A stretch of DNA of 64,000 nucleotides from Bemisia tabaci. Taxonomy: Eukaryota; Arthropoda; Insecta; Hemiptera; Aleyrodidae. Positions 60,992-64,000 of the stretch are shown piece after piece. Positions within the stretch are counted from its first letter, which is position 1; each line of letters starts with the position of its first letter. Position numbers and translations under genes: made by a program. The stretch covers positions 28,966,597 through 29,030,596 of the forward strand of contig NC_092799.1 in the NCBI RefSeq assembly GCF_918797505.1. Direction: 5' to 3'. The notes under the pieces are model-generated. The model did no database searches and had not been told where the DNA came from. It saw nothing but the letters and a program-made list of their open reading frames with translations.

Positions 60992-63729
60992 TAGTAGTAT
61001 TAAAAAGTCAAAGATAGTAGAAAGTGATCGTTTCTCTTTCACTTTTGCAGTGAAATGATGGTGTATAAATACTTGGTCTTGGTATTTCAATTTACTGATA
61101 CGTTATTTCAATATGACCCCATCATCAAGGCGATACCTATACCTACTGACTACTGACTGAAACTGAGTAGATAACAAATTTTGTGAAAAACGACGGTTGT
61201 TAACGTTTACTCCTCCTGCCATTCATGTTAGTGTTTATATCTAATTTCTCAAAATACTGATGCAGTCCTGAAGCTCACATAGTGTCACTATTCATTTCGT
61301 CAAAGAGAGCCTCAGAATCGGTCGTTAGTGAAAGGTCACTTCTTTTCTTTCTATGTACATTTGAGTTACGACAACTGTATTGTTAAATGAGTGACTCATG
61401 ATGTAAGTCTCTGCCTTCAATTCATCTTCACGTCCGGCAGTTTAATTTGATGTATAGGATGTTGGAAGGTGAAAATGTTTCATGATCTGCTCTCGACTAA
61501 TTTCCAGTCATGACCATGTAAAACCTTCAGACACAACTTGTGACCACCTCTCACATTAAGTATTATGATGTTTCCTGGTCTCTTCAAAGCTCTGGTTGTA
61601 CACTTTGAGTCTACGATTCTAACTAGAAACGATTAGACTTAGGAGAGACGCCAATTAACATCGTTATCTTCTTCGAATCATGCAGTCTGCCAACAATTCT
61701 TTGTCAACACTTGGAACATCGAAGGTACGTACTGGTCTCATCAAGTAGAAAGTAATGCGATCATTTTCTTTTCTTGCAACGCTCATTAGAAGAGGGATCA
61801 TCGTTCAACTATTTATTTCAGGGAACCTTTATTCTTGCCTGTTACTCAGATTCAATCAAGTTCCCTTAGTTTTGGTCTAACCAAGGGAAAATACCATAAT
61901 CATGTTCATTGTCGACTTACCAAACAATAAAACTCTAGAAAAAGGATACACTGGCTCCAATTTAACCATATCACCTTTGTTGATGAGCCAGGTTACATTT
62001 TAATGTAGAGGATGTCAAACCATTCATAACCAACTGGGTAATTCAAATTGAGTTCTATCCTGAACTTCGCCCAGATCTATACTTAATTAGTTGTTCGGAG
62101 AACAACTCATTAGTGGATTGATAATTGCAATTTTAGGACATTTCTTCAAAAATCCCCAAGCATCACATCATTCTGCAGTTCCTCTGCTACTTATGCACAT
62201 GATTTGAACAAGAATCATTTTGAGATTGGTGCAAAAGCACACCCTCATTGAATATTCTAAATCGACACCCAAAACATCGAAATAAAAAAAAAAATACAAA
62301 AGAAAAAATGTAAACTATTTTATGATGCGTCCACATTTTACCACGTACACTACTCATTCTTTGGAGCACTAATGACAATTCCTATAGGGATAATTTTTCC
62401 CCCCGAAAAACAACTTATGCCCCATGCTTATCCATCCATCCATGCACTTTCAATCAGTTTTTACGATAGGGAAATTTTTAGTCTATTTTCTTCACTCAAA
62501 GCATTCTCTTCTGATTAATTTTACTTCCATTCAAGACTTTATGCAAGCAAGGAAAGTAACTAATGCCGATGATCTCTCATAAAATGATGGCTCATCCTCT
62601 AAGACTCGAAAAAATTGCCAAAGCCTGATACCAGAAAATACTGTAATTTATAAGTTCTTGTGCAACAAAAGCAACCTCTTATACTTAAAGAGTAGATCCA
62701 CAACTCTCCTAGCATAAAATATTTGTATTTTCAGAAGTAACATGATGTAGGTAGAGTTTCTTGTCGCCATTATGTTATATATTTTACATTTTAAATACAT
62801 CTGACTTGTGGACTTAAGAATGTCCAGTTTATCATTGTGAATGTATCTATTTTATCTTGAGTGATAAGTTTTCATAATTAGATGCATAAGGATGAAATTT
62901 CATTAGGTCTAATGTTCTTTCGAGTTCCATTCGTTTCTTCATCTGTGCCTCTAATTTCTTTTTCCATTAAACCCTTTTTTTGTAAATCACTCCTGTTGTT
63001 TTTTTCAACCAGGTATCCTCGTAATCGATCACATTAAAGTAATTCCTCTGCTCAAACTGAAGGGGTATGAATGAGACATCAATACATTTCATAATTTCTT
63101 TATTTGTCTTTTAAACTATCAATATAACATTTCAAGGAAATTTCTTTTATAGATCACGAAGTGATTTGAACTAATTCAGGAAGGATAAGTTGAAAGGCAA
63201 AACAATAGTTTTACAACTACATTGCAGTGTTTCAGGGTCTCATCTTTTATTTTAATTTTTGAAAAGGAAGATTCACATGTGAAAATGGTTTCACTTTGTT
63301 TTGCCCATAAGAAGGTTATACCTATCTGCAAAATTTTAACCAAAAAAAGTTGTTGCTTTCCTTCCAAGAATTTTAGGGGGAAGACATTTTGAAACACTGC
63401 AATGTAAATTGTGACCGTTTTGCTTACATGACTAGCTAAATGGATAGCCTAAATAATTCATGATTGTCATTCAGGTAGTGCTTTCACAATTGAATCCGTC
63501 GGTTACAAAAGGGCTCAAGTGTCAAAAATGAGAATTCGAGAAAAACCGGAGGAAGTGTTTAATCAGGCCCATTCTGAATCTTGGAGTTAAGAGAAATTCT
63601 CATGTGTAAAGAGGGAAATAAATTTGTTGTTTGAATGTAGTTGTTTCAAATATTTTTGTGTGATTTGAACAGAGTAAGAAAAAAAAAATAAGCTGCCACT
63701 TGAGCCCTTTTGTAAACGACCGATTCAAT

Positions 63730-63961
63730 TTAGGGGCTTGGAGGACAAGGCGCAAGTACAGTTTTTGAGAAAAAAAAAATTTCGAGTGAAACTTAGTGCA
63801 AATTTTGTGAAAAATTCGCTCCCAATTAATTTTAAAGCATCAAAAAGTAAGTTTTAACTTTCTGTCTGCCGGATGCATCCATGTGGTTTCGAAACTTCAA
63901 ACATTTATTAATTGAAATAGCAAATTTTGCACTCATGCGCCTTGTCCTCCAGACCCCTCAA
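63730..63961. mobile_element. MITE family E, copy 2
   Basis: Ends TAGGGGCTTGGAGGACAAGG and, as reverse complement, TTGAGGGGTCTGGAGGACAA, both followed by GGCGCA. About 232 bp; same family as 5670-5917. Confidence 0.75.
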
Positions 63962-64000
63962 TTACGTTAAACAGATAATACAAATTTAATGATCAATGAA

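Larger units (their letters stand above)
59698..64000. other. No recognised gene; hairpin cluster and one MITE
   Basis: I found no supportable gene here. Open frames such as 60174-60491 resemble no family. A possible first coding exon (MQSANNSLSTLGTSK, 61680-61724, followed by GTACGT) has no recognisable continuation. Confidence 0.4.

Noticed and set aside
61680..61724. Possible first coding exon MQSANNSLSTLGTSK followed by GTACGT
   Set aside because: The only acceptor I could pair with it gives a stop after three codons; no support for a gene.
1..64000. CRISPR arrays, bacterial operons, tRNA and rRNA genes
   Set aside because: No regularly spaced direct repeats with unique spacers, and no cloverleaf or rRNA signature seen; gene structure is eukaryotic.

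Overview
This window is insect nuclear DNA. It is AT-rich, its genes have many GT-AG introns, and its introns and intergenic space are packed with short inverted-repeat DNA transposons (MITEs and foldback elements). The Elongin B protein resembles insect orthologs. I cannot name the species from the sequence alone. Two runs of exactly 500 N (677-1176 and 51177-51676) enclose a block of exactly 50,000 bases (1177-51176).

Three host genes are recognisable. (1) POLR3B/RPC2, the second-largest subunit of RNA polymerase III, has 19 exons on the + strand (2584-20431), starting at the MPIMLRSS motif. Its two N-terminal exons lie on the minus strand at 51910-52946, beyond the second gap. (2) Elongin B (27634-31974, minus) is complete in four coding exons. 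(3) A THAP-domain, P-element-type transposase (33304-39047, plus) is head-to-head with Elongin B. It has seven coding exons, an intact C2CH zinc finger and intact candidate catalytic residues.

The split POLR3B, the round 50,000-base size and the 500-N gaps all say that the middle block is inverted relative to its flanks, probably by Hi-C scaffolding. Flipping it puts every POLR3B exon on one strand. It also puts a viral-type gene fragment at 1-650 directly next to, and divergent from, a collagen-like fibre gene that starts 9 bases from the other gap. About 60 residues of POLR3B, between exon 2 and the MPIML exon, were not found.

The minus-strand genes at 48147-51167 (membrane protein, chromodomain integrase, collagen-repeat fibre protein), with the fragment at 1-650, look like part of a Polinton/Maverick (adintovirus-like) element whose remainder lies left of the window.

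The region 40.7-46.5 kb is a stack of inverted-repeat elements: a 1.2-kb TA-flanked foldback, a 585-bp hAT element with an 8-bp duplication, and a 2.3-kb foldback carrying a 253-bp MITE in one arm. The region 53.98-59.70 kb is a jockey-like non-LTR retrotransposon broken by three later DNA-element insertions. In two of these, removing the insert restores the reading frame exactly. The right end (59.7-64 kb) holds no recognised gene, but has a cluster of four GC-rich hairpins with GNA loops and one more MITE.
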